A stretch of 64,000 bases of DNA. It comes from Roseovarius sp. THAF27. Lineage in GTDB: Bacteria > Pseudomonadota > Alphaproteobacteria > Rhodobacterales > Rhodobacteraceae. Positions 1-8,519 of this stretch are shown here, piece after piece. A program made the position numbers and the translations under genes. The stretch lies in the NCBI RefSeq assembly GCF_009363655.1, contig NZ_CP045393.1, positions 2,914,001 through 2,978,000 of the forward strand. The letters are read 5' to 3'. The notes under the pieces were generated by a model, which searched no databases, was not told the DNA's origin, and saw only the letters and a list, made by a program, of their open reading frames with translations. Position 1 is the first letter of the stretch, and each line of letters opens with the position of its first letter.

Positions 1-2
1 TC

Positions 3-548
3 GACGCCGCCAAGTCCGAGAACATGACCTTCGGGTCGTCGGGCGTGGGCAGCTCGATCCACCTTTCGGGCGAAATGTTCAAGGCTCGCACCGGCGCCGA
101 CATGACCCACGTGCCGTTCCGCGGCAGCGGCGAGGCCGTGCCCGCCCTGCTCTCGGGCGACGTGGACGTGATGTTCGACAACCTGCCCTCGGCCATGCCG
201 CATATCCAGTCGGGCGCTCTGCGCGCGCTGGCGGTGACCACGCCGGAACGCTCCGATCAGCTTGAGGACGTGCCCACGCTGGACGAGCTGGACATCGCCG
301 AACTGGACGGTTTCGCGGCCCGCTCGTGGTTTGGCATCCTTGCCCCGGCCGGGACCGACGAGGCCGTCGTGGCCACGCTGTCCGAGGCGCTGGACGAGGT
401 CATCACCAGCGACAGCTTCAAGAAGTTCGCCGACACCCGCGGCGCCAGCATCGAGGGCGGCAGCTCCGAAGACTTCGCCAAGTATATCGAGGGCGAACTC
501 TCCAGCTGGAAAACCGTCGTGGACGAGGCCGGCGTCACGGTCGAATAA
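3..548 (+). CDS. TctC/Bug-family periplasmic binding protein of a tripartite tricarboxylate transporter (5' end outside window)
   Basis: This is the C-terminal part of a Bug/TctC binding protein, which captures a carboxylate-type ligand in the periplasm and delivers it to the TctAB permease. The reading frame is open from the first bases of the window, so the N-terminus and signal peptide are missing. Visible family hallmarks are MTFGSSGVGSSIHL near the start, HVPFRGSGEAVPALLSGDVD (the conserved ligand-domain segment), and a C-terminal helical part with FGILAPAGTDE. The gene stops 79 bp before tctB, with a hairpin in the gap, so it is the first visible member of a tctCBA operon. The ligand cannot be told from sequence. 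Confidence 0.9.
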   Translation, partial: DAAKSENMTFGSSGVGSSIHLSGEMFKARTGADMTHVPFRGSGEAVPALLSGDVDVMFDNLPSAMPHIQSGALRALAVTTPERSDQLEDVPTLDELDIAELDGFAARSWFGILAPAGTDEAVVATLSEALDEVITSDSFKKFADTRGASIEGGSSEDFAKYIEGELSSWKTVVDEAGVTVE

Positions 549-572
549 TTCAGCCTTCATATTACATGGTGG

Positions 573-591
573 CGGCCCCTACGAGGGGCCG
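573..591 (+). terminator. Intercistronic hairpin after tctC
   Basis: A perfect 8-bp inverted repeat (CGGCCCCT / AGGGGCCG) with a 3-base loop lies between the tctC stop and tctB. No T-run follows, so a 3'-stabilising or attenuating hairpin is more likely than full termination. Confidence 0.6.
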
Positions 592-627
592 TCACGCCAA
601 TCGGGCGGCACGGGAGGAGGGCCAGCC

Positions 628-1149
628 ATGAGCGACACCAGATCAGACACCGACGCTCGCCGGGGACGCCGCCGCGAAATCGTCTTCGCGGCTCTCACGC
701 TTCTGGCGTCGGCGCTTTTCGCCTTCGTCGTGATCCCCGCCGGGGTGACGACACCCGCCTCGGTCAAGCACCTGCCGCTTTCGCCTGCCTTCCTACCCTA
801 TGTTCTGACCGCCGGTGTGGGCCTTTTCGCCCTGATCCACCTGCTCGAGGCGGTCTTTGCCGCCCATATCCCCGGCGAGGATGAAGCCTCGCTCGGAACG
901 CACCCGCGCTGGAAAAGCCGCGTGCTTATGCTCGTCGGCCTGCTTCTGGTCTACCTGATGCTGCCCGACCGGTTGGGGATGCCCCTGACGGCCATGCTGG
1001 TCACCATCGCCCTGATGGCCATTGGCGGCGAACGCCGCCCGCTCATCCTTCTTGGCGTCGGTATCGGTGTGCCGGTGCTGGTCTATCTCTTTTTCGCCCA
1101 TGTCGCGCAGGTGCCTCTGCCGATGGGCCTCTTCGAAGACTGGATGTGA
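628..1149 (+). CDS. TctB-family small permease subunit of tripartite tricarboxylate transporter
   Basis: This is the small four-helix membrane subunit of a TTT system (173 aa). ATG at 628 was chosen because a strong GGGAGGAGG ribosome site ends 7 bases before it; the open frame extends further upstream but only through tctC in another frame. Hydrophobic stretches are visible around residues 20-41, 53-75, 90-108 and 112-150, with basic residues at the N-terminus. It lies between tctC and tctA, with only 3 bases before tctA, as expected for a tctCBA operon. TctB sequences diverge strongly, so the call rests on topology, size and position more than on motifs. Confidence 0.85.
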   Translation: MSDTRSDTDARRGRRREIVFAALTLLASALFAFVVIPAGVTTPASVKHLPLSPAFLPYVLTAGVGLFALIHLLEAVFAAHIPGEDEASLGTHPRWKSRVLMLVGLLLVYLMLPDRLGMPLTAMLVTIALMAIGGERRPLILLGVGIGVPVLVYLFFAHVAQVPLPMGLFEDWM

Positions 1150-1152
1150 TCC

Positions 1153-2655
1153 ATGCTTGAGAATATCGCAACCGGCTTCGAGATGTTCTTCACCCTGGGC
1201 AACCTTCTGGCGATCACCGCCGGCGTCTGCCTGGGCGTCACCGTGGGCGCGATCCCCGGCCTGACCGCGACCATGGCCGTGGCCCTCGCCCTGCCCTTCA
1301 CCTTCAACCTCGATCCGGTCACCGGCATCCTGCTTCTGGTGGGCGTCTACAAGGGCGGCGTCTTCGGCGGCTCGATCACCGCCATCCTGATCCGCGCCCC
1401 CGGCACACCGGCAGCGGCCTGTACGCTGCTCGACGGCTACCCGCTGGCGCAGAAGGGCCAGGCAGGCAAGGCGCTCAACATGGCGCTCTACGCGTCCTGC
1501 ATCGCCGACTTCCTGTCGAACCTCTCGCTGATCTTCTTCGCCAGCCTCATCGCGGGCCTCGCGCTCGCCTTTGGCCCTCCCGAATATTTCTGGCTGATCT
1601 GCTTCTCGCTGACCGTGGTGATCTCGATCTCCGGCTCGTCCCTGACCAAGGGCCTGATCTCGGGCCTCTTGGGCCTTCTGACCTCCACCATCGGGCTCGA
1701 CCTGGTCTATGGCACGCAGCGCTTCACCTTCGACAATTTCAACCTGATGGGCGGCGTCAGCTACATCCCCCTGCTGATCGGCCTCTTCGCCCTGCCCGAG
1801 GTGATCGATTTCTACGTGCGCAAGGTCGCGCCCTTCACCGTCAAGACCGCCGACAAGAGCCGCGTCAGCCTGGCCGAGCTGAAATCCAGCCTCGTCACCA
1901 TCATCCGCGGCAGCTTCATCGGCGTCATCATCGGGACAATCCCGGGCGCCGGCGCCACCGCCGCCGCCTTCCTCTCCTACGGCGAGGCGCGCCGCACCTC
2001 GAAGTCGCCCGAGACCTTCGGCAAGGGCAATATCGAAGGCGTCGCCGCCTCCGAGGCGGGCAACAATGGCGTCGCCGGCGCCACGCTGATCCCATTGCTG
2101 GCGCTCGGCATCCCGGGCGACGTGGTGACGGCGGTGATCCTCGGCGCCTTCATGCTCCAGGGCCTCACCCCCGGCCCGCTGATGTTCCAGGACAACATCA
2201 CCATCATCTACGCCATCTTCATCGGCATCATGCTCAGCTCCGTCGTGCTCCTTGGCTCGGGCAAACTGGCGATCCGCTACTTCGCCCGCATCGCCGACAT
2301 CCCGCGCCACATCCTTTTGCCCATCGTCCTGATGTTCTGCGTCTTCGGCAGCTACGCCGTGCAAAGCCAGATGTTCGATGTGGGCGTGATGCTGGCCTTC
2401 GGTGTGCTGGGCTACATCATGATGAAGATCGACATGGCCGCGGCCCCCTTCCTCATGGGTTTCATCCTGGGACCGCTTTTCGAGGACAACCTGCGCCGCT
2501 CCTTCCTCATTTCCGAGGATATCACCATCTTCTTCCGCAGCCCGATCTGCTGGATCTTCATCGTAATCACCATCCTGTCCGCCTTCGTCGGCATCCGCCG
2601 CGAGCTGCGCGCCACCCGCGCCAAGCGCGACGCCCTGCGCTCGGGGTCGGCATGA
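1153..2655 (+). CDS. TctA-family large permease subunit of tripartite tricarboxylate transporter
   Basis: This is the large inner-membrane subunit (500 aa, usual family length) that moves substrate, probably with Na+ or H+ coupling. The TctA signature is near the N-terminus (GVTVGAIPGLTATMAVALAL, about residues 28-47). A second, inverted-repeat-like copy is mid-protein (IIGTIPGAGATAAAFLSYGEAR, about 257-278, split here by the helix), followed by FGKGNIEGVAASEAGNNG and LLALGIPGDVVTAVILG, both typical of the family. Many membrane segments span the whole length. It overlaps the following dehydrogenase gene by ATGA, so the two are translationally coupled. Confidence 0.95.
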   Translation: MLENIATGFEMFFTLGNLLAITAGVCLGVTVGAIPGLTATMAVALALPFTFNLDPVTGILLLVGVYKGGVFGGSITAILIRAPGTPAAACTLLDGYPLAQKGQAGKALNMALYASCIADFLSNLSLIFFASLIAGLALAFGPPEYFWLICFSLTVVISISGSSLTKGLISGLLGLLTSTIGLDLVYGTQRFTFDNFNLMGGVSYIPLLIGLFALPEVIDFYVRKVAPFTVKTADKSRVSLAELKSSLVTIIRGSFIGVIIGTIPGAGATAAAFLSYGEARRTSKSPETFGKGNIEGVAASEAGNNGVAGATLIPLLALGIPGDVVTAVILGAFMLQGLTPGPLMFQDNITIIYAIFIGIMLSSVVLLGSGKLAIRYFARIADIPRHILLPIVLMFCVFGSYAVQSQMFDVGVMLAFGVLGYIMMKIDMAAAPFLMGFILGPLFEDNLRRSFLISEDITIFFRSPICWIFIVITILSAFVGIRRELRATRAKRDALRSGSA

Positions 2656-3479
2656 CCGGCGTGTCGGATCCGGGCCTTCAGGGCCGCGTCGCGCTGGTGA
2701 TCGGCGCCGGCTCCATCGCGTCGGGCATCGGCATCGGGCGGGCCATCGCCATCTGCCTAGCGCGCGAAGGCGCCCACGTGATCGCCGCCGACAACGACCT
2801 CGCATCGGCCCGCGAAACCGTGACCCACGTCACCGACGCGGGCGGCAGCGCCGAGGCCGCGACGGTCGACGTCCTCGACGACACCAGCGTCACCGCCCTG
2901 ATCGCGGGGATCGAGGCCAGGTACGGCCGCCTCGACATCCTCCACTGCAACGTGGGCCTGGGCAAAAGCGGCCCGTCCGAGAACACCACGCCCGCCGACT
3001 GGCGCCGCATCAGCGACGCCAACCTCACCTCGCTGCACGTGGCCACTCAGGCCGCCATCCCGATGATGCGCGCCCAAGGCGGCGGGGTCATCACCGTCAC
3101 CTCCTCGATCGCGTCGATCCGGCACGTGGGCTATCCCCACCTCGCCTATTCCGCCACCAAGGCCGGCGCCAACCAGTTCGCCCGCGCCCTGGCTGTGGAA
3201 CTCGCGCCCGACAACATCCGCGTCAATTCCATCATCGCTGGTCTCATCGACACCCCCCGCATCGGCGTGACGCTGGCCAACAGCTACGGCGACCGGACCG
3301 AGGCGCAGATGCGCGCCGCCCGCGCCGCGCAATGCCCGCTGGGCCGCATGGGCAGCGCCTGGGACATCGCCGAGGCGGCGGTTTTCCTGGCCTCCGACAA
3401 GGCGGGCTACATCACCGGAACCGAACTCGTGGTCGACGGCGGCCTGTCGGCCAGCATCCGTCAGGCCGTCGATGGCTAG
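2652..3479 (+). CDS. Short-chain dehydrogenase/reductase (SDR family)
   Basis: This is an NAD(P)-dependent oxidoreductase of 275 aa with the classical SDR layout. A Rossmann nucleotide-binding segment starts around residue 13 (VIGAGSIASGIGIGRA), then come the acidic AADND turn at about 46-50, an NVG-type motif near 100-102, catalytic Ser at about 151-152, and Tyr166/Lys170 in YSATK. The C-terminus has the usual GYITG..VVDGG. The nucleotide loop is GAGSIASGIGIG, slightly longer than the common TGxxxGIG. It overlaps tctA by ATGA and the next gene by 8 bases, so it probably oxidises or reduces a compound brought in by the adjacent transporter. The substrate is unknown. Confidence 0.9.
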   Translation: MTGVSDPGLQGRVALVIGAGSIASGIGIGRAIAICLAREGAHVIAADNDLASARETVTHVTDAGGSAEAATVDVLDDTSVTALIAGIEARYGRLDILHCNVGLGKSGPSENTTPADWRRISDANLTSLHVATQAAIPMMRAQGGGVITVTSSIASIRHVGYPHLAYSATKAGANQFARALAVELAPDNIRVNSIIAGLIDTPRIGVTLANSYGDRTEAQMRAARAAQCPLGRMGSAWDIAEAAVFLASDKAGYITGTELVVDGGLSASIRQAVDG

Positions 3480-4854
3480 GGCGCCCGTGATACCCGGACG
3501 CGTCCGGGACATCCTCAACCCGGCTCTGGCGCTCTACCTGCTGGTCACCGGCGCCGCAGCCATCGTCGTTCCGGTGCCGGACACCCCCACCGTATTCGCC
3601 TTGCTGGCGCTCGCCCTGCTCAACCACCACGGCCTCAACCGTCCTGCGTGGATCATCGGGGGCCTGGTACTGGGACTGTTTCTCTGGGGCTGGGCCGGCG
3701 GCTGGATCGTGGCCACGGGCGGCCTCGGACGGATGACCTTTCTCGCCGCATTCCTCGTGGCACTCGGCCTGCTAAGCCGCGCCGCCTCCCGCGCACCCGA
3801 CATCCGCAAGGCCGCCGCCGTGGTGGCGAACCGCCCGCGCGGCGCTCGCTATCTCTTCGTCACGCTTGGCACCCATATTTTCGGCATCTTCCTCAATTTC
3901 GGCGCCGCCAGCCTGATGGCCACGCTACTGGCACAAACCCGCGAGACGCTGGAAAAGCAGAACGCGGTCGAGGACCTCACCCTCTCGATGCTGCGCGGCT
4001 TCGGCGCCATGCCCATGTGGTCGCCGCTTGCACTCTCGACGATCATCACTCTGTCGATCCTGCCCGAGGTCGATTACTTCCAGATCCTGCCCTACGGCCT
4101 CGTCGCCGCACTTCTCTACCTCGGGGCGGGATATCTGGTGTCGCGCGGCCCGCGCACGACCCCGCCCTCCGACCAGCCGACCTTGGCACGCGCCATGCCG
4201 CCCCTGCCGGATCAGATGATCCTGCTGCGCGTCGGCGCCCGCGTCGCCCTGCTGGTTGCCGTAGCCTTCGGGCTGCACATGGCCGCAGACCTCTCGATGC
4301 CGGCCTCGGTGCTGCTGGCTGTGCTGGGCTTTTCGCTCGCCTGGTGGACGATCCAGGTCGCCGCGCGTCTGGCCCCCGGTCTGCACCGCGAACTGGGGGC
4401 AACCGCGCAATCGGGCGTCAACGAAATCGTCATCGTCTCCTGCGCAGGCTTTCTCGGCGCTGTCATCGCCTGGTTCGTCAGCAGTTTCGACGGCGCCCTG
4501 CCCACCCCACCCGACGCGCTGGTGCCCGCACTTATCGCCCTGGTGCCCGTAGGCATGGTGCTGGGCGGGCTCATGGCGCTCAACCCCATCGTGTCGGCCA
4601 GCATCCTTCTGGGCGTGCTGCACCCTCTGGTGCCCGAACCAGCCCTGATGTGGCTGGCGCTGGCCGCGATCATCGGCTGGGGCCTCACCGCGGCCTCCAC
4701 ACCCTTCACCGCCAACGTGCTGATCACCACCCGCATCATGCAGCTTGAAACGGCCCCGCTCCTGCGCCGCGGCAACCTGAAACTCACCGTGCTGACGCTG
4801 GCCGCGCTTGGCCTCTTCCTCGCCACCGCCACAGTCATCTCTCTACAAGGTTAG
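3472..4854 (+). CDS. Polytopic inner-membrane protein of unknown function (permease-like)
   Basis: I do not recognise this 460-aa protein. Almost the whole sequence is hydrophobic, with about 11-13 likely membrane helices. A loop near residue 130-175 carries the distinctive segments NFGAASLMATLLAQ and FGAMPMWSPLALSTI. The second half has GLMALNPIVSASILLG and a helix break at GLTAASTPFTANVLITT. Small-residue-rich re-entrant-looking segments with prolines recall ion-coupled carboxylate transporters, but I cannot assign a family. Its start codon lies inside the end of the SDR gene (8-base overlap) and it ends 7 bases before the quinone oxidoreductase, so it belongs to the same transcript. It may be an additional transporter or exporter for the pathway. 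Confidence 0.75.
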   Translation: MARAPVIPGRVRDILNPALALYLLVTGAAAIVVPVPDTPTVFALLALALLNHHGLNRPAWIIGGLVLGLFLWGWAGGWIVATGGLGRMTFLAAFLVALGLLSRAASRAPDIRKAAAVVANRPRGARYLFVTLGTHIFGIFLNFGAASLMATLLAQTRETLEKQNAVEDLTLSMLRGFGAMPMWSPLALSTIITLSILPEVDYFQILPYGLVAALLYLGAGYLVSRGPRTTPPSDQPTLARAMPPLPDQMILLRVGARVALLVAVAFGLHMAADLSMPASVLLAVLGFSLAWWTIQVAARLAPGLHRELGATAQSGVNEIVIVSCAGFLGAVIAWFVSSFDGALPTPPDALVPALIALVPVGMVLGGLMALNPIVSASILLGVLHPLVPEPALMWLALAAIIGWGLTAASTPFTANVLITTRIMQLETAPLLRRGNLKLTVLTLAALGLFLATATVISLQG

Positions 4855-4861
4855 GACCAAC

Positions 4862-5857
4862 ATGACCCAGACAATGCAAGCCGTCTTCGCCACGCAGCCC
4901 GGCGGCCCCGAGGTTTTGCAAGCCCGCGACATTCCCATCCCCCGGCCCGGCCCGGGCGAAGTGCTGATCCGCGTCGCTGCCGCCGGCGTCAACCGGCCCG
5001 ACCTGCGCCAGCGCCAGGGCGGCTATCCCCCGCCCCCCGGCGTGACCGAGGTACTGGGGCTGGAAGTAGCAGGCGAAGTCGTGTCCTGCGGCGACGACGT
5101 GCTGTCCTTTGCGGAGGGCGACAAGGTCGTGGCGCTGGTCGCGGGCGGCGGTTACGCCGAATATTGCGTCGCCCCCGCGCCTCAGGTCCTGCCCTGGCCC
5201 GCCGGTCTCTCGGCGGTCGAGGCCGCATCCCTGCCCGAAACCTATTTCACCGTCTGGACCAACCTCTTCCGCATCGGGCATCTGGCCGAGGGCGAAACCG
5301 TTCTGATCCACGGCGGCGCCAGCGGCATCGGCACCAGCGCGATCCAGATCGCGCGCGCCATGGGGGCCACCGTCTACGCCACCGCCGGCACCGACGAGAA
5401 ATGCCAGGCCTGCCGCGACCTCGGCGCGACCGAGGCGATCAACTACAAAACCACATATTTCGAGCAGGAAATCGACCGCCTCACCGACGGCGGCGGCGTC
5501 GACGTCATCCTCGACATGATCTGCGCCGACTACCTCGACCGCAACCTCGCCTCCCTCGCCGTGTCGGGGCGGCTGGTCATCATCGCCTTCCTGGGCGGAG
5601 GCAAGACCGACATCGACATCGAGGGCATGATCCGCAAGCGCCAGACCCTCTGCGGCAGCACCCTGCGCCCGCAAACGCCGCAGGAAAAGGGCCTCATCGC
5701 CGCCGACCTGCTGGCGCAGGTCTGGCCTCTGCTGGAACAGGGCGCGATCAAGCCGGTGATCAATTCCGTCCATTCTCTCGCCCGCGCCGCCGACGCCCAT
5801 GCAGAGCTCGAAGCCGGCGGGCACGTCGGCAAGATCGTTTTGTCGGTGACCGAATAG
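4862..5857 (+). CDS. NAD(P)H quinone oxidoreductase, zinc-free MDR family (PIG3/Qor-like)
   Basis: This is a 331-aa medium-chain reductase of the PIG3/quinone-oxidoreductase type. The start at 4862 fits homologous N-termini (MQAVFATQPGGPEVL follows the first residues) and follows the previous stop by 7 bases. The N-terminal GroES-like domain has AAAGVNRPDLRQRQGGYPPP, a strong match to the PIG3 subgroup. The nucleotide-binding domain carries ETVLIHGGASGIGTSAIQIA at about residues 144-163 and ends with HAELEAGGHVGKIVL. The zinc-ligand pattern of alcohol dehydrogenases is absent. It is the last gene of the first tct operon and abuts the convergent lacI-type gene with no space. Its substrate in this pathway is unknown. 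Confidence 0.9.
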   Translation: MTQTMQAVFATQPGGPEVLQARDIPIPRPGPGEVLIRVAAAGVNRPDLRQRQGGYPPPPGVTEVLGLEVAGEVVSCGDDVLSFAEGDKVVALVAGGGYAEYCVAPAPQVLPWPAGLSAVEAASLPETYFTVWTNLFRIGHLAEGETVLIHGGASGIGTSAIQIARAMGATVYATAGTDEKCQACRDLGATEAINYKTTYFEQEIDRLTDGGGVDVILDMICADYLDRNLASLAVSGRLVIIAFLGGGKTDIDIEGMIRKRQTLCGSTLRPQTPQEKGLIAADLLAQVWPLLEQGAIKPVINSVHSLARAADAHAELEAGGHVGKIVLSVTE

Positions 5858-6889
5858 CTATTGCGCGCGCGGCGGCCCGCTCGTCGCGCGCACCATGATC
5901 TCGGGCGGGATCAGCGCCGCCACGTCCACCGCCTCTTCCGACGTGGTCAGCTGCACGATGGCCTCTGCCGCCCGCGCCCCGATTGTGCGCGCCGGGATGC
6001 GCACCGTGCTCAGCGACGGCTCGAACTCCTTCGAGCCCTTGAAGTCCCCGATCCCCGTCACCGTCACCTGCCCAGGCACATCGATCCCGGCGCGGCTCAA
6101 CGCGTGCAGCGCGCCCCAGGCCAGCACATCGTTGCCGCAGATGATCGCCGTCGGCAGATTGCCCTCGGCAATCAGCGCCGCCACCGCGCTTTTCGCCGTC
6201 GCCACGCTGTAGGGCGCCACCAATTGCCACGCCTCGGGAATACTGCACCCCACCTCCGCCAGCGCATCCTTCACCCCGGCAAAGCGCAGGGACGCCCGAT
6301 CATTGCCCTCCACCGGCGGGAACATCGCCGCCACCCGCCGGTGCCCCAACCCCGCCACGTGCCGCGCGATCAACGCCCCGGCAGCGTAATTGTCCGATCC
6401 CACGCAAGGAAACGGCGCGTTGGGCGAAAAACTCCACAACAGCAGCGTCGGCATCTCCTGTTGCGCCAGCAGGTCCAGCGTGTCCTGCGTATGCTCGATC
6501 CCGATCAGCGCCACGCCATCCACCCGATGCTCCAGCATCTTGCGCGTCAGACTGTATTCCCGGTCCAGGTTGAACCCGTGAGAGGCCAGCAGGATCGTGA
6601 AGCCCAACTCCTCCACCGCCTCGGAAAAACTCTGGATCATCTCGGCGAAAATCGCCTGGTCCACGGTAGGCACGATCAGCCCTATTGTGCCGCTGCGAAT
6701 GCCGTGGATCGTCTGCGCCGCGCGGTTGCGGATATACCCCAGCCGCCGCACCGCGGCATCAATCTTTTTCCGTGTCGTGGCCTTCACCAAGTCCGGATGA
6801 TTGAAGCTGCGCGACACCGTCGACGGCGACACGCGCGCCGCCTTTGCGACGGCAATGATATCGGCTTTTCTTTTCGCCTTATCAGCCAC
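5858..6889 (-). CDS. LacI/GalR-family transcriptional regulator
   Basis: This is a 343-aa repressor-type regulator. The N-terminal helix-turn-helix and hinge are clear: AKAARVSPSTVSRSFNHPDLV at about residues 14-34 and RLGYIRNRAAQTIHGIRSG at about 50-68. A periplasmic-binding-protein-like effector domain fills the rest (IGLIVPTVDQAIFAEMIQSF, then GIEHTQD, CGNDVLAWGALHAL and VTGIGDFKGSKEFEPSLSTV). It is divergent from the second tctA and convergent with the quinone oxidoreductase gene. The palindrome in the 6890-6989 gap is its likely operator, so it probably controls the downstream tctABC-aldehyde dehydrogenase-ligase operon and itself. The effector is presumably the imported substrate or a CoA/aldehyde intermediate. 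Confidence 0.92.
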   Translation of the reverse strand: MADKAKRKADIIAVAKAARVSPSTVSRSFNHPDLVKATTRKKIDAAVRRLGYIRNRAAQTIHGIRSGTIGLIVPTVDQAIFAEMIQSFSEAVEELGFTILLASHGFNLDREYSLTRKMLEHRVDGVALIGIEHTQDTLDLLAQQEMPTLLLWSFSPNAPFPCVGSDNYAAGALIARHVAGLGHRRVAAMFPPVEGNDRASLRFAGVKDALAEVGCSIPEAWQLVAPYSVATAKSAVAALIAEGNLPTAIICGNDVLAWGALHALSRAGIDVPGQVTVTGIGDFKGSKEFEPSLSTVRIPARTIGARAAEAIVQLTTSEEAVDVAALIPPEIMVRATSGPPRAQ

Positions 6890-6913
6890 TTGATTTGCCT
6901 TTAGCCGCCAAAA

Positions 6914-6941
6914 ATGAAAACATTTGCAATATTGTTTTCAT
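6914..6941. promoter_or_regulatory. Candidate LacI-family operator in the divergent promoter region
   Basis: A 9-bp inverted repeat ATGAAAACA / TGTTTTCAT separated by 10 bases (TTTGCAATAT) sits between the divergent lacI-type gene and tctA. It is the only AT-rich dyad in this GC-rich gap. Its position between the two start codons fits an operator controlling both directions. Assignment to this regulator is inferred from adjacency. Confidence 0.6.
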
Positions 6942-6989
6942 CCCATACCCTTTCAGGTCAATCGCGACAAGCCAATGGGAGGATACGGC

Positions 6990-8519
6990 TTGGAGTTCCT
7001 GTTCTACTTCGGCGACGTGTTCACGCCGTTCAACTTCATGCTGCTTCTGATCGGCACCATCGGCGGGCTGATCCTGGGCGCCACGCCCGGCCTGTCGCCG
7101 ACCATGGCCGTGGCCCTGCTGATTCCGTTCACGTTCAAGCTCGACGCCACGCAAGGCCTGATCCTGCTGGGCGCCGCCTACACCTCGACCGTCGCGGGCG
7201 GCGCGGTCAGCGCCATCCTGCTCAAGATCCCCGGCGCGCCCGCCAACATCGCCACCACGCTCGACGGGCACACCATGGCTAAAAACGGCCAGGGCGCGCG
7301 GGCGCTGCAACTGTCGTTCATCTCCTCGGCCATCGGGGGCGTTTTCGGCGTGCTGTTGCTCATCTTCCTCACGCCCGTGCTGGCCGAATGGGCGCTGGCC
7401 TTCGGTCCGTCGCACCTCTTCTGGCTGGCCATCCTCGGCGTCACGGTCATCGGCTCGCTCGATTCCAGCTCCGTGGTCAAGGGGCTGCTTTCGGGCTGCA
7501 TCGGGCTCTGGCTCGCCACCATAGGCTTCGACGACGTCATGGGCGCGCAGCGCTTCATCTTCCATTCCAGCGTGTCCGGCGGCATCAACATCATCCCCGC
7601 CCTCATCGGCCTTTTCGCCATTCCGCAGGTCATCACCATGTTCGCCAAGGGCCGGCACCAACACGACGCCGAGGTGCTCAAGGTCGAGAAAAGCCCCATC
7701 ATGGACTCGATCCGCGAGGTCTTCCGCCGCTCGCGCGCGCTCAGCATCGGCACCCTCACCGGCTCGTTCATCGGCCTCATCCCCGGCGTCGGCGGCCAGA
7801 TCGCGGGGCTCGTGGCCTATGACCAGGCCCGCAAGACCAGCCCCGAGCGCAAGAAATTCGGCACCGGCCACAGCGAGGGCGTGATCGCCGCCGAAAGCGC
7901 CAACAACGCCATGGTCGGCCCGTCGCTGGTGCCGCTGCTGACGCTCTCGATCCCCGGCTCGCCCACCGCCGCGGTGCTTCTGGGCGGCCTCTTGATACAC
8001 GGCATCTTCCCGGGCAGCGACCTGTTCGAGAACTATCCCGATGTCGCCTGGACGTTCATCAACTCCATGCTGATCGGCCAGATCCTGATGTGCGTCTTCG
8101 GCCTCTACGTGGCCGGTCTGGCGGCCCGCGTGGCCCAGGTGCCCAACGCGGTCATGGCCGCCGTGGTGCTGGCCCTCGCCGTCTTCGGCAGCTACTCGGT
8201 GCAGACCTCGATGGGCGATGTCTACATCATGGCCGCCCTGGGCACCGGCATGTATTTCCTCGAACGTTTCGGCTTCTCCGCCGCGCCTCTGGTCCTGGGC
8301 CTCATTCTCGGCCCCATTGCCGAGGCGAATTTCGTGCAGGGCGCAATGATCGCCAACGCGACCTCCAGCATGGGCACCTATTTCTTCACCGGCGTGCTGA
8401 ACCTTACGCTGATCGGCATCGTCGTAGCCTCCATCGCCTACTCGGTCTGGATGGAACTGCGCCAGCGCCGCTATCTCAGCAAGGAAGACACGCTCGAACA
8501 ACAGGAGCGGACCACGTGA
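6990..8519 (+). CDS. TctA-family large permease subunit (second TTT system)
   Basis: This is a second TctA protein, about 509 aa from a TTG start at 6990. I chose TTG because GGGAGG at 6977-6982 sits at ideal spacing and because the resulting N-terminus (MEFLFYFGDVFTP) aligns with the first TctA of this window. ATG at 6975, which overlaps that ribosome site, is the alternative. Family signatures are LILGATPGLSPTMAVALLIP, FIGLIPGVGGQIAGLVAYDQ, FGTGHSEGVIAAESANNAMV and LTLSIPGSPTAAVLLGGLLI. The gene order here is tctA-tctB-tctC, the reverse of the first cluster, so the two systems are not a simple tandem duplication. Confidence 0.93.
   Translation: MEFLFYFGDVFTPFNFMLLLIGTIGGLILGATPGLSPTMAVALLIPFTFKLDATQGLILLGAAYTSTVAGGAVSAILLKIPGAPANIATTLDGHTMAKNGQGARALQLSFISSAIGGVFGVLLLIFLTPVLAEWALAFGPSHLFWLAILGVTVIGSLDSSSVVKGLLSGCIGLWLATIGFDDVMGAQRFIFHSSVSGGINIIPALIGLFAIPQVITMFAKGRHQHDAEVLKVEKSPIMDSIREVFRRSRALSIGTLTGSFIGLIPGVGGQIAGLVAYDQARKTSPERKKFGTGHSEGVIAAESANNAMVGPSLVPLLTLSIPGSPTAAVLLGGLLIHGIFPGSDLFENYPDVAWTFINSMLIGQILMCVFGLYVAGLAARVAQVPNAVMAAVVLALAVFGSYSVQTSMGDVYIMAALGTGMYFLERFGFSAAPLVLGLILGPIAEANFVQGAMIANATSSMGTYFFTGVLNLTLIGIVVASIAYSVWMELRQRRYLSKEDTLEQQERTT

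Noticed and set aside
793..2805. Long minus-strand open frame (670 codons) over tctB and tctA
   Set aside because: Arg/Asp/Gly/His-rich low-complexity translation with no family features; it is the GC-driven shadow of clearly coding plus-strand genes.
6975..6989. ATG 6975 as the start of the second tctA
   Set aside because: Its GGGAGG overlaps the start codon itself and fits the TTG at 6990 instead; kept as an alternative in the entry.
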